From: an uncultured bacterium
GTDB lineage: Bacteria; Verrucomicrobiota; Kiritimatiellia; RFP12; UBA1067
Length of the DNA stretch: 64,000 nt
Assembly (NCBI GenBank): GCA_902801025.1
Contig: CADCGZ010000012.1
Location: 37,175 to 101,174 of the forward strand
Reading direction: 5' to 3'
Shown piece after piece: positions 1-9,319 of this stretch. The stretch's first letter is position 1, and every line of letters begins with the position of its first letter. The notes under the pieces were generated by a model, which saw nothing but the letters and a program-made list of their open reading frames with translations, made no database searches and had not been told where the DNA came from. A program made the translations under genes and the position numbers.

Positions 1-281
1 TTCAGGAGATTGAACGACTGGAAGACGACTCCGATGTGGCGGCGGCGGAATTTCGTCGCGGCCGCGTCGCTCATCTTCACGATATCGCTTCCGCCGACGA
101 GTATTTCGCCCGCGTCGGCGGAGAGAAGCCCCGCCGCAAGATGCAGGAATGTGGACTTGCCGCTACCGCTTGGCCCCATCAGCGCCTCGAAGCTGCCAGG
201 CGCCATCTCCAGGGAAAAGTCCTTGAGAACTTCCTGCTTGCCATACTTGCGGCACACGCCGCTTGCGTTAAGAGCTTCCAT
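1..281 (-). CDS. ABC transporter ATP-binding protein (partial, C-terminus outside window)
   Basis: The reverse strand from the ATG at 281 reads as the N-terminal 93 residues of an ABC ATPase. A Walker A motif GPSGSGKST lies near residues 36-44, and the Q-loop VVFQSFNLL is at the window edge. The sequence around these motifs is typical of the LolD/MacB/SalX class, which powers lipoprotein release or small-molecule export; which of these it serves cannot be decided from the fragment. A GGAGGAG ribosome site directly precedes the start, with an in-frame GTG one codon upstream as an alternative. The Walker B and signature motifs lie outside the window. Confidence 0.85.
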   Translation of the reverse strand, partial: MEALNASGVCRKYGKQEVLKDFSLEMAPGSFEALMGPSGSGKSTFLHLAAGLLSADAGEILVGGSDIVKMSDAAATKFRRRHIGVVFQSFNLL

Positions 282-314
282 CACTCCTCCATAGAGCCAA
301 TTTTTGAGTTTAGC

Positions 315-341
315 CGTGTAGAACGTGTAGATCGTGTAGAA
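315..341 (+). repeat. 9-bp tandem repeat CGTGTAGAW x3
   Basis: Three perfect-period 9-mers (CGTGTAGAA, CGTGTAGAT, CGTGTAGAA) lie in the untranslated region of the ABC gene. A second three-unit array of the same 9-mer is present in reverse orientation at 31278-31304, so this is a dispersed short repeat. Confidence 0.75.
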
Positions 342-512
342 TTTCTGCATGTTATACCTTGGCTTATCCTTTTGACATATTAAACGCCCCTATTCACAAA
401 ACGGTTCATACGCGATATAAGTAGCAGATCACACCCGGCACAACTTCCCGCCTTCCGTCTTCACCTACCGCGCACCTTCAATCTGCCGCCGCTTCGCCAG
501 CGGGTAACAACA

Positions 513-547
513 ACTCGCCTAATCTGCATGTTGCAAATTAGGCGAGT
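513..547 (-). terminator. stem-loop downstream of the giant surface-protein gene
   Basis: ACTCGCCTAAT (513-523) pairs perfectly with ATTAGGCGAGT (537-547). Inside, a second TGCA/TGCA stem closes a 3-nt loop. It lies 86 bp past the stop codon of the 2,850-residue protein. On that strand it is followed by TTGTTGTTA, a weak T-tract. A terminator is the simplest reading. The GCCTAA/TTAGGC core recalls integron attC ends, but the conserved GTT is missing. Confidence 0.6.
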
Positions 548-632
548 CTGACAGTCTTCCACCACTTCTACTTCTCGTGCCTACCGGTCGGGCCGCACGA
601 GCCCCCGTCCGTGCAAGTCCGTGGTTAACACC

Positions 633-3600
633 CTACCGTTTGCCGAACACGAAGTCGCTGAAGTCGCTGTCGCAGGAGGTGCCGACGGCCTTTACCGAAT
701 AGTAGTAGGTCTTGTCTGCTGCGCCACTTTCATCGGCGTAGGTCGTCTCCGTGGTGGTGTCGATCTCGACTGCGTAGTCGCTGCCGGTCCGCGTGCCACG
801 GTAGACCCTGTAGTACGCCGCACCGTCGACCGACTGCCACGAGACCGTCACCGCCGCCGCGCCCGAAGTGGTCGTCGCCGTGACGCCCGTCGGCGCTGGA
901 ATCGAGCGGAAGCCCGTCTCGACGGCGCTCTTCGCGCTCTCGGAGACCGCATTCGTCGCCGTCACCCAATAGAAGTAGAGCGTTCCCGGCGCGGCGGTCG
1001 TGTCGTCGAACGAGACGGACGGGACAGCAGGGACGGACGACACGACCTCTGCCGCATCTGGATTGTTCGAGGTGCCGCGATAGATCTTGTAGCCCTCCGC
1101 GCCGGGCGTCGCGTTCCACGACACCGTCACGCCCGTCGCCGACGTGCCGTCCGTCGCGTACACGCCCGTCGGTGCGCCGATCTTGAGGCTGCCGGCCGCG
1201 CCCGCGCTGTAGCCGCTCGCGTTCCGGCCCTCGCCGTCCGCCGCCGCCACGACGAAGTACCAGTACGTCACGCCCGGCTCGGCGGTCGTATCGGAATAGT
1301 TGAGCGCCGTCTGCCAGCCGCTGACCGGCGTCTTCGAGCCGCTTGCCGACGCGCTACGGTACACGCGGTAGTGGCTGGCCTCCGCCACGGCGTTCCACGC
1401 GATCTTGACGCGGTCGGCGAAGCCGCCGTTCGAAGCCGTCACGCCTTCCGGCACCGCAAGGCGCAGATAGCCGACGTCCGAAGCAGACGCCTCGCCCTCG
1501 AAGCTCGCGCCAACCGCGACGACCCAGTAGTTGTAGGTGACGCCGTTCGCCGCATTGAGATCCATCCAGCTCGTGCCTGCCGAAGTCCCGACCTCGACGG
1601 CATCTTCCACGAACTCCGTCGTCGCGCGGAGAATACGGTACGAAACCGCACCCTCAACCGCGTTCCACGTCACCGTGATCCAGTCCGCGGACGTGCCGTC
1701 GGACGCCGCCACGTTCCTCGGTACGCCAATCTTGCGGTTTCCGGCCGCGCTTGCGCTCGTCATCCACTCGCCGCCGTTCGCCACGGAGACAATCCAGTAG
1801 TAGTACCACGTGCCGGGAAGCGCCGTTGCGTCAACGTACGCCGTGTCCGCCGTGGACGCAAGCAACGTCGCCTGGCTGAAGTTGTCGACCGTCGAACGGT
1901 AGATGTTGTAGCCAACCGCCCAATCGACGGCGCTCCAGGAGATCGACACGTCCCCGGCGGATGTCCCCGCCGTCGCCACGACATCCCGCGCAACGCCAGG
2001 TTCGCCCATCGTAACTGTCACCTTGAAGAAGCGATGTTCCTCGTTCACCGGAATTACCCACGCCGTATCGGTCAGGTTCGTCTTGCCCATCACCGTGTAG
2101 TGGCGCTTCGGTTCGGCGTTCGAGAGATCCGGCGTCCACGAGACCTCAACCTCGCCGTCCGCTCCAACATGAATGTCGGCCAGCAACTGCGAGTCGGGAT
2201 CCCACGGATCGAATCCCGCGACCCACGATTCCCAGAGCGGAATGCCGTTGTCGCCAACCTGCACCATTTTCGACTGAAGCGACTCGGGCGTCGAATCTTC
2301 GTCCACGTACCCGTATGCGCCGAGCCATTCGACCGGCACCGCCGCGTCCGTCCCTTCCACAGGCACATTGCCCAGCCCCGTCGGGAGCGTGAACTCGTAC
2401 GCGCCGATATCGACGATGCCGTTCTGGATGCGCGCGTTGCCGCGAATGTCCGTCTCGCCCGAGACATACCTGTTGTTGCCCATGTCGATGCACGGCGAGT
2501 CTCCCAGCAGACGGAAGTCGCCGTTCGCCGCATCCACGAAACGCGGATTGCCCGTGAAACTGTTGAAGGACGCCATGCGCGAGTCGATATTATTGTCCGA
2601 GGTGCCAGCGCTGTTTCCATAAACGATGCAGTTGTAGTTCGTGCTAACGGACACTCCATCAACAAGCCATGCATGCGTCCCGCCGCTATTGTAGCCGCAA
2701 CGGTTATCGTAAATGGTGCAGTTCCGGCAAACAGAACGCGAAGCACCGCCACCAGCACCCTCGGTCGCGCAGTTCCCGTAAATGAGGCAATTCTCCAATT
2801 CTGAATCATACGCTCCGCCACCGTACCCCGTACTTATCAGTGCGCATTCGTTATCGGTAATAACGCATTTGGAAACTGTTGCACTATTAATTCCGCCGCC
2901 ACTAACGGATGCAGTGTTGTTGCTGACGACACAGCCATACAGGCTTCCGCCATAGGCGCCACCTCCGTGTGTCAACGCCACGTTGCCCTGGAGGACACAG
3001 TTCGTCACAGCCGCAGCATACGTTCCGCCACCAGACTTCTCCGCGCGATTTGAAATCACAGAACAGTTAACCAGCACACCGCCACTGGCACCCGCGCCAT
3101 TTGTTGGGCAACTATTGTTGATGAACAAACAGTCGTAAGCCATCGCCGAATGTGAACCTCCGCCACTGTTCCCGCACGAGTTCCCTTCCACCGTGCAATG
3201 ATAAAGCGCAGAGTAGCAGGTACCGCCACCGCTACGCGCAGCACGGTTTGAGACAACAAGACAGTCGTATAGCGAGCCACCATAAACGCCGCCGCCGTCA
3301 AACGGAGTTGAATATCCGTTCTGTATCGTAAATCCGCGAAGAACGGTATTCGTCATGGATGCCGTTGCGGAATAACCCGACAACCTTGCGCACATCGCCG
3401 TGTTACCGCCGTCGATGATAGTCCGCTCAGCGCCGTTCACCGACTGGATGGTGATCGACTTGTTGTTCGAGTTGATCGGGGCGTACGTGCCGTCCGCGAC
3501 AATGATCGTCATTCCCGCAACCGACTGGTCGATCGCGTGCTGGATCGTCTTGAACGGCTGCGCCGCGCTGATACCTTCGTTCGCGTCGTTGCCGTTCGTC

Positions 3601-6600
3601 GCATCCACGTACCACGTGTCCGTCCACTTGGCGGAGAGCGTCACCACCGCGCCGTCGTTCGTCGCGATGTTGAGCACCTGCTGCCTGTTCGTGTAGGACA
3701 CGGTCGCCGAGTCCCCTCCCGTCGTCCAACCCACGAATCCGAAGCCTTCCTTCGTGAACGCATTCGCCTTGAGGTTGACCGCCGTGTCGTATGTCGCCGC
3801 CTGGTCCGACATCGCACCTTCCGCGCCGTTCGGCAGGAAGCGGATCGTGTAGGCGTTCGGACGCCACACGGCGTAGAGCGCGAGCGTACCGCCCGTCGCG
3901 AGGTTCGAGACGGATGCTCCGTCCGCGTAGGCCGCGCTCGTCGCCTGCGGGTTCGTGGACCAGCCGAGGAACGTGTAGCCCGTCCGCGTGTAGCTTCCGT
4001 TCGACAGGTTCTGCGCCGTGCCGTAGGTGAAGCCCTGCGAGGCCATCGCGGCGCCCGTGCCGCCGTTCGCGTTGAACGTCACCGTGTACGGATTCGCCGT
4101 CCACACCGCGTAGAGGTTGACCGTCCCGTTCGCCGTCGCTGTCAGGTTGCTCACCATCTGCTTGTTGGCGTATGCCGCATCCCCGTCGGCGGACGTCGCC
4201 CAGCCCTGGTACGTGTAGCCCGTGCGCGTGAACGCATTCGCCGTCAGCGCCTTCGCGGCATCGTAGGTGAACGACTCGTTCGCCATCGTCCCCGTGCCGC
4301 CGTTCGCGTTGAACTTTACCGCGTAGGTGTTCGCCTTCCAGACCGCGTACAGGTTGATTGTCCCGTTCGCCGCCGCCGTCAGGTTGCTCACCGTCTGCTT
4401 GTCGGAATAGACCTTGCTTCCCGCAGCCGTCGTCGCCCAGCCCTGATAGGCGTAGCCTGTGCGCGTGAAGGCGTTCGCCGTCAGCGCCTTCGCGACATCG
4501 TAGGTGAACGACTCGTTCGCCATCGTGCCCGCGCCCTTGTTGGCGTTGAACTTCACCGTGTAGCCGTTCGCCTTGTAGGTCGCGGTCAACGTCACCGCGC
4601 GTCCCGGCATCTTGAACGTGGTAGAGGCGGACGTCTTGCTCGTCACCAGCGCGACATCGGCCGCAGCGCCCGTCCACTCCTTGAACGAGTATCCCGTCGG
4701 CGCGGCGTTTGCGACGATCGGCACCGTGGTGTTCGCAAAGCAGTTCGTACTGCCCTTGCCGCCCGCGACTGTCAGCTGGTACTTCAACCGATAACCGGAG
4801 TCGCTTGCACTAACTTTTCCGCGCTTGCCGTCGACCTGAGCCTGAACCCAAAGCCAATAGAGATTTGTCGTGTTCGCACTCGTGTGATACATGTTCGTCG
4901 TCGACCAATTCATCGTCACGGCATCCGAAAAGTTTGGCGTCTCACTCTTCCATATCAAATATTTCTCCGCACCAGGCACCGCCGTCCATGTAAGGAGAAT
5001 ACCATCCGGATCCGTTCCGTCAGACGCCGCAAGGTTCACCACCTGGTTCTGGCTGAAGTTCGCGAAGTTAACGACGGCGCGGAAACCACGTAGCGTGTCG
5101 GTAAAATATGCCTGATTCCTCAATCTGTGTGCACCCGAACGGCAATGCGAGGAATAATTACCCCAGGTACCACCACGTATGCTTCTCTCGGACCCAGTTT
5201 CTCGGCCTACAGGATCCGTTGCAGTACTTGAAGTTACGGTCCCAAACCAGTCGAGGCAGAACTCGCCCACATTACCGTGCATATCATAGAGTCCCCAAGC
5301 ATTGGGCAGATACGAACCAACCTTCGCCGTTCCCGTCTCATCCGTACTCCCATTATAGTCATACGAATTATTGTATGATCCGCTGTTGTAGTAGTAACGG
5401 CCCACTTCAGCCATGTTGGCATCAACACCGGAAGCAGTCGAAAGGTTCTTACCGGAATTGAGCGCCGTCGTCGTTCCTGCACGGCATGCATATTCCCACT
5501 GCGCCTCGGTCGGGAGGTCGAAGAGCCGCCCCGTTTTTGTACGTAACTTGCCCATGAAGCTCGTCTCGTCAACCGAATTCATCTGCGGCCAGTACTTGCC
5601 CATGTCCGAGCCACGAATCTGGTTATAGCTGACGCTTTCGACAGGGCGTGTCGCATAGCAAACCGTGTTCGAGAATGCGCTCGGACGATTCCCCATCACC
5701 AATTCCCACTGGCGCTGGGTCAGTTCGAATACGCCAATGTAGTAGGAATGCGTCAACGTCACCTGATGCGGCGTCTCATCGCTATCCAACCGTCCAGCCT
5801 CGCCAGTCGGCGCACCCATCGTGAACGTGCCTGGGTCGATGCGGCGGAGAACGAGCTTCGTCGTCTTGTACTCGTCCGTCCAGCCGCCGGACGGGATGTC
5901 CGTGAGGTTGCTGACGGGATACGACGCCGCGTTCGGTCCGCCGCTCAGGTCGATGACGAGATACGACTGCAGGTCGTCGTACTCCGCCGTGAACGAGAGG
6001 TTGCGCGTGGGCATCGTGAACGTGTTCGTCATGCTGTTGGCGTTCGCGAGCACCGAGACGTCGCCCGTCCAGCGCGTGAAGGCGTAGCGCGGCGAACGGT
6101 CCTCGGCCGCCACGGTCACCGTGTCGCCCTCGTAGTAGATCGCGCCGCCCGTGCCGTTCGCCACCTGGACGGTGAAGTTCGTGTCGTCCGACGCGGAATA
6201 CTCGTACGCGCCGATATCGACCGTATTGTTGTCGATGCGCGCGTTCCCCGCGAAGTCCACCGTGTTCGTCACATACGCGTTGTTGCCCGCGTTGATGCAC
6301 GGCGAGTTGTACCGCAGGCGGAAATCCCCCGCCTCCGCGCGGATGAACTGCGGATCGTTCGTGTAGCAGTTGAAGGACATAACGCGAGTGTCGATTTCAT
6401 TGTCCGTCCCAGCCGTATTGCCATAAACGATGCAATTGAAGTTGGTTGCGCTCGGCACACCGTCCCAAAGCTCGCTGCTCACACCGCCACCGCGGCCACC
6501 ACAAGAATTGTCGTATATTGTGCTGTTTATCGCAATGGCGCTGGCTATGCCGCCACCATTTTCATTTGGTGCCTTGTTTCCATATACAATGCAGTTCTGC

Positions 6601-9185
6601 AATTCTCCGCGGAACACACCGCCGCCCCAGCGTCCACATTCATTATCGGCGATAATGCAATTATAGCACTTGCCGCTACTAGTGCCGCCGCCATGAATTG
6701 TTGATTTATTGCTCGTGATTTCCGAATCGTAAATAGTCGCACCATACGCACCGCCGCCCCAGCCATACGACTCATTGCCGACGATAACGCTTTTTATAAC
6801 GGTGCCGGCGCGCACACCGCCGCCATGCTGCCATGAGACATTATTGGTGACAATACAACCATAAAGGCTGCTTCCATTAACACCGCCACCGTGTTCCAGC
6901 GCCTCATTACACTGAAAAACACAATTCGTAGCGAAACCGCCATACACACCGCCGCCGGTTTTTTCCGCACGGTTTGAGATCACCGAGCAGTTGATCAACA
7001 CACTGCCATTGGCACCCGCGCCACTTGCCTCGCACCTATTGTTGGAGAGCAGACAGTTTTCAAGCTGGCTACGATATGCGCCGCCACCATCGGCCTGCGC
7101 GTCGTTATCGCAAATCGTACAGTCATACATCACGGAGTGTGCCACGCCGCCACCACATCCGCCAGCATGGTTAGATTTTACAACGCAATCGTACAGCGTA
7201 CCGCCTGCAACACCAGCGCCGTTTATTCCGCTTGAAAGTCCGACAGAGCATCCATTCAGCATGGTAAATCCGCGAACAACCGTATTGGTCTTATCGTTAT
7301 TTCCACCCGCATACACGCACCGATTCGTCACCGCCGGATATCCACCGTCGATGACCGTCGTCGCCGCGCCGTTCACCGACTGGATGGTGATTGCTAGGTT
7401 ATCCGTGCGAATCGGTGCATACGTGCCATCCGCTACGAAGATCGTCATCCCGGCCACCGACTTGTCGATCGCGTGCTGGATCGTCTTGAATGGATCATTC
7501 TCGCTCGCGCCCTCGTTCGTGTCGTCGCCCGACGTCGCATCCACATACCAACGGTCCGTCCACTTGGCGTAGAGGTTCACCGTCGCGTTCATCTGGTTGG
7601 TCAGGTTCAGCACCGACTGCTTGTCCGTGTAGGCGACCGTCGTTCCGTTCGCCGAGGTCATCCAACCGACGAAGGCATGTCCCGTGCGGGTGAAGCCGTT
7701 CGCCGTGAGCGTCGCGTTCTGTCCGTAGGTGCAGGCGAGCTGGGCCGTCGTGCCGCTGCCGCCGTTCGCGTTGAACTTCACGGCGTAGGTGTTCACCTGC
7801 CACACGGCGAAGAGGGTGACCGTGCCGTTGGCCGTCGCCGTGAGGTTGCTGACGGACTGTCCGTTCGTGTAGGCCGCGCTCGTCGCGCCGCTGGAGGTCG
7901 CCCATCCCTTGAACGTGTAGCCCGTGCGCGTGAAGGCGTTCGCCGTCAGCGCCTTGGCCGTGCCGTAGGTGAACGACTCGTCCGCCATCGTACCCGTGCC
8001 GCCGTTCTTGTTGAACTTCACGGAATACGTGATCGGCGTCCACTGGGCCGTCACCGTCTTCGCGCCGAAGCCGCCGGCGGGGATGCTGGCGGGGTTCCAG
8101 CCGTTGAACACGTAGCCCGTCACGTTCGCCAGAGGGGTGAAGGTGATGGAGCTGTCGATGTTGTACTGCGCGGGGTTTGAGTTCGCCGCCCCCTTCGTGT
8201 TCGCGTAGGTGATGGCGTAGTACCCCGAATGCTTGAACGTGGCCGAGTAGTTGGCCGTCCCCGCCGTGTAGGTCAGCTTCCAGTAGTTCGTCTGCTCCGA
8301 GTTGGGCGTCCACGAATAGGCGCCCTTGCTCGAAAGCCCCGACACCGCCGTGCCGTTGACCTTGAGCGTACCCGACGACGCCCCGCCCCAGGCCGTATCG
8401 TAGGCGATGGATTCCGTCGTCTTCGCGACGCGCGTCCCCGTGCGCGTATCGAGCGCAACCGCCGAAGCCGCCTTCGCCGCCGACATGGATTTTACCGGGC
8501 GGAGCGGGAAACCATAAATGCGAGAAGTCGTATTCGTTGCACGCCAAACTCTATTTCCAGAACCAACCGTAATCCTCCGGGTTCCTACAGAATCTGCGGT
8601 CGCACTCCACAAATAAATCGTGTCGACTTTATTGGTCGTTGTACCATCGCCATATCCCATCGCCGGAATGAATACACTGTTGCCAGCATAGAGACCTTTG
8701 CCTACAATTGTATAACCAACCACCCCATTGTTGGTCGTCCAGTTCCATGAACATAGCGCCAACAGATTTTCTATCTCGGATGCCTTCGGCACGCGCCAGT
8801 CGTCACCCCATTGCTGCGCCGCAGCATCGTAGGCAGGCAGAAGATTGCCGTCCGCGCCTACAACACCCATCGACTGCAGCTGCGCGAGCGACTTCCCGTA
8901 TGTCGGACAGTTCGCCGTGCTGAAGCTAAAGTTGTTCACCGAACTGTCGCTTGCGACCCATTTGGAGTTCTGCCACTTGTAGCCGAGCGTATCGCCCCAC
9001 CAGAAGTAGTAGCCCGTCTCCGTAGGCGAGTTCGCGCCGACATTAGTCTTGGCCCACAGCAGACCGTTCTCCCAGAGCTGCACGCCCTCGTGCGTCGCGC
9101 CAAAGACGCCACACACCCAGGCCAGCACCGCGCCAAGCGCCATAATCTTTCTTTTCATCGTTTTTTCCTTTCTAAAACCTTTCAT
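633..9185 (-). CDS. giant secreted mosaic surface protein (FISUMP, InlB repeats, two beta-helices, SUMF1-like, FN3)
   Basis: A 2,850-residue exported protein. Domains in order: signal peptide ending near VCGVFGA; a Fibrobacter-type FISUMP domain (residues ~25-228, ending GFPLRPV); InlB B-repeats (~345-540, core VKFNxNGGxGTM...GWA); a right-handed beta-helix with GGG-rich turns (~543-1000); a SUMF1/FGE-like domain (~1105-1380, FTMGAPTGEAG to GFRAV); one FN3; four more B-repeats (~1470-1855); a second beta-helix (~1858-2270); a linker; and five C-terminal FN3 repeats. The start at 9185 has AAAGGAGG four bases upstream. An ATG at 9158, also with AAGGA, would give a shorter signal peptide. The SUMF1 part keeps only one Cys where FGE has a catalytic pair, so a binding role is more likely than formylglycine formation. 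It is probably an adhesin or glycan-binding protein. No sorting signal was recognised at the C-terminus. Confidence 0.88.
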   Translation of the reverse strand: MKGFRKEKTMKRKIMALGAVLAWVCGVFGATHEGVQLWENGLLWAKTNVGANSPTETGYYFWWGDTLGYKWQNSKWVASDSSVNNFSFSTANCPTYGKSLAQLQSMGVVGADGNLLPAYDAAAQQWGDDWRVPKASEIENLLALCSWNWTTNNGVVGYTIVGKGLYAGNSVFIPAMGYGDGTTTNKVDTIYLWSATADSVGTRRITVGSGNRVWRATNTTSRIYGFPLRPVKSMSAAKAASAVALDTRTGTRVAKTTESIAYDTAWGGASSGTLKVNGTAVSGLSSKGAYSWTPNSEQTNYWKLTYTAGTANYSATFKHSGYYAITYANTKGAANSNPAQYNIDSSITFTPLANVTGYVFNGWNPASIPAGGFGAKTVTAQWTPITYSVKFNKNGGTGTMADESFTYGTAKALTANAFTRTGYTFKGWATSSGATSAAYTNGQSVSNLTATANGTVTLFAVWQVNTYAVKFNANGGSGTTAQLACTYGQNATLTANGFTRTGHAFVGWMTSANGTTVAYTDKQSVLNLTNQMNATVNLYAKWTDRWYVDATSGDDTNEGASENDPFKTIQHAIDKSVAGMTIFVADGTYAPIRTDNLAITIQSVNGAATTVIDGGYPAVTNRCVYAGGNNDKTNTVVRGFTMLNGCSVGLSSGINGAGVAGGTLYDCVVKSNHAGGCGGGVAHSVMYDCTICDNDAQADGGGAYRSQLENCLLSNNRCEASGAGANGSVLINCSVISNRAEKTGGGVYGGFATNCVFQCNEALEHGGGVNGSSLYGCIVTNNVSWQHGGGVRAGTVIKSVIVGNESYGWGGGAYGATIYDSEITSNKSTIHGGGTSSGKCYNCIIADNECGRWGGGVFRGELQNCIVYGNKAPNENGGGIASAIAINSTIYDNSCGGRGGGVSSELWDGVPSATNFNCIVYGNTAGTDNEIDTRVMSFNCYTNDPQFIRAEAGDFRLRYNSPCINAGNNAYVTNTVDFAGNARIDNNTVDIGAYEYSASDDTNFTVQVANGTGGAIYYEGDTVTVAAEDRSPRYAFTRWTGDVSVLANANSMTNTFTMPTRNLSFTAEYDDLQSYLVIDLSGGPNAASYPVSNLTDIPSGGWTDEYKTTKLVLRRIDPGTFTMGAPTGEAGRLDSDETPHQVTLTHSYYIGVFELTQRQWELVMGNRPSAFSNTVCYATRPVESVSYNQIRGSDMGKYWPQMNSVDETSFMGKLRTKTGRLFDLPTEAQWEYACRAGTTTALNSGKNLSTASGVDANMAEVGRYYYNSGSYNNSYDYNGSTDETGTAKVGSYLPNAWGLYDMHGNVGEFCLDWFGTVTSSTATDPVGRETGSERSIRGGTWGNYSSHCRSGAHRLRNQAYFTDTLRGFRAVVNFANFSQNQVVNLAASDGTDPDGILLTWTAVPGAEKYLIWKSETPNFSDAVTMNWSTTNMYHTSANTTNLYWLWVQAQVDGKRGKVSASDSGYRLKYQLTVAGGKGSTNCFANTTVPIVANAAPTGYSFKEWTGAAADVALVTSKTSASTTFKMPGRAVTLTATYKANGYTVKFNANKGAGTMANESFTYDVAKALTANAFTRTGYAYQGWATTAAGSKVYSDKQTVSNLTAAANGTINLYAVWKANTYAVKFNANGGTGTMANESFTYDAAKALTANAFTRTGYTYQGWATSADGDAAYANKQMVSNLTATANGTVNLYAVWTANPYTVTFNANGGTGAAMASQGFTYGTAQNLSNGSYTRTGYTFLGWSTNPQATSAAYADGASVSNLATGGTLALYAVWRPNAYTIRFLPNGAEGAMSDQAATYDTAVNLKANAFTKEGFGFVGWTTGGDSATVSYTNRQQVLNIATNDGAVVTLSAKWTDTWYVDATNGNDANEGISAAQPFKTIQHAIDQSVAGMTIIVADGTYAPINSNNKSITIQSVNGAERTIIDGGNTAMCARLSGYSATASMTNTVLRGFTIQNGYSTPFDGGGVYGGSLYDCLVVSNRAARSGGGTCYSALYHCTVEGNSCGNSGGGSHSAMAYDCLFINNSCPTNGAGASGGVLVNCSVISNRAEKSGGGTYAAAVTNCVLQGNVALTHGGGAYGGSLYGCVVSNNTASVSGGGINSATVSKCVITDNECALISTGYGGGAYDSELENCLIYGNCATEGAGGGASRSVCRNCTIYDNRCGYNSGGTHAWLVDGVSVSTNYNCIVYGNSAGTSDNNIDSRMASFNSFTGNPRFVDAANGDFRLLGDSPCIDMGNNRYVSGETDIRGNARIQNGIVDIGAYEFTLPTGLGNVPVEGTDAAVPVEWLGAYGYVDEDSTPESLQSKMVQVGDNGIPLWESWVAGFDPWDPDSQLLADIHVGADGEVEVSWTPDLSNAEPKRHYTVMGKTNLTDTAWVIPVNEEHRFFKVTVTMGEPGVARDVVATAGTSAGDVSISWSAVDWAVGYNIYRSTVDNFSQATLLASTADTAYVDATALPGTWYYYWIVSVANGGEWMTSASAAGNRKIGVPRNVAASDGTSADWITVTWNAVEGAVSYRILRATTEFVEDAVEVGTSAGTSWMDLNAANGVTYNYWVVAVGASFEGEASASDVGYLRLAVPEGVTASNGGFADRVKIAWNAVAEASHYRVYRSASASGSKTPVSGWQTALNYSDTTAEPGVTYWYFVVAAADGEGRNASGYSAGAAGSLKIGAPTGVYATDGTSATGVTVSWNATPGAEGYKIYRGTSNNPDAAEVVSSVPAVPSVSFDDTTAAPGTLYFYWVTATNAVSESAKSAVETGFRSIPAPTGVTATTTSGAAAVTVSWQSVDGAAYYRVYRGTRTGSDYAVEIDTTTETTYADESGAADKTYYYSVKAVGTSCDSDFSDFVFGKR

Positions 9186-9198
9186 GCCGCCTCCTTTG

Positions 9199-9234
9199 CT
9201 TTGAACTTTCGTGCGTCCGCACAAAAGTTCAAAG
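9199..9234. promoter_or_regulatory. 36-bp near-perfect inverted repeat upstream of the giant gene
   Basis: CTTTGAACTTTCGTGCG (9199-9215) is complementary at 16 of 17 positions to 9218-9234, with a 2-nt spacer. It sits immediately upstream of the ribosome site of the giant surface-protein gene. It is therefore either an operator or a strong 5'-UTR hairpin able to control translation or mRNA stability. Confidence 0.75.
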
Positions 9235-9254
9235 TCCCACTGTCAAGCAAGCCA

Positions 9255-9283
9255 TTGACGCCGCACGCCGAAAATGCTATCAT
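9255..9283 (+). promoter_or_regulatory. sigma-70 promoter for the ATPase gene
   Basis: TTGACG (9255-9260), a 17-bp spacer, then TATCAT (9278-9283) preceded by TGC, an extended -10. The predicted start is near 9290, about 30 nt upstream of the ATG at 9320. Confidence 0.75.
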
Positions 9284-9287
9284 ACCA
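9279..9287 (-). promoter_or_regulatory. extended -10 TGGTATGAT for the giant surface-protein gene
   Basis: On the minus strand 9287-9279 reads TGGTATGAT, the same extended -10 form seen throughout the window. It shares bases with the plus-strand -10 TATCAT, so the two divergent promoters physically overlap. The transcript would start near 9272 and carry the 9199-9234 hairpin. Confidence 0.6.
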
Positions 9288-9319
9288 TCAAACTTCCAAT
9301 GCCAGACAAGGATTCTTCC

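Larger units (their letters stand above)
282..632. other. intergenic region with repeat and terminator hairpin
   Basis: No gene is visible in these 350 bases. The stretch holds three 9-bp repeats (315-341), a possible minus-strand -10 box TATAAC at 351-356 for the ABC gene, and a stem-loop at 513-547. The rest shows nothing recognisable. Confidence 0.6.

Noticed and set aside
513..547. attC-like integron site
   Set aside because: The ends are ATTAGGC/GCCTAAT rather than GTTAGGC/GCCTAAC, the structure is too short, and no integron integrase is near.
621..2804. Long plus-strand open frame (727 codons)
   Set aside because: It lies opposite the giant surface-protein gene and is Arg-rich with no recognisable domain; such frames are expected on the other strand of GC-rich genes.
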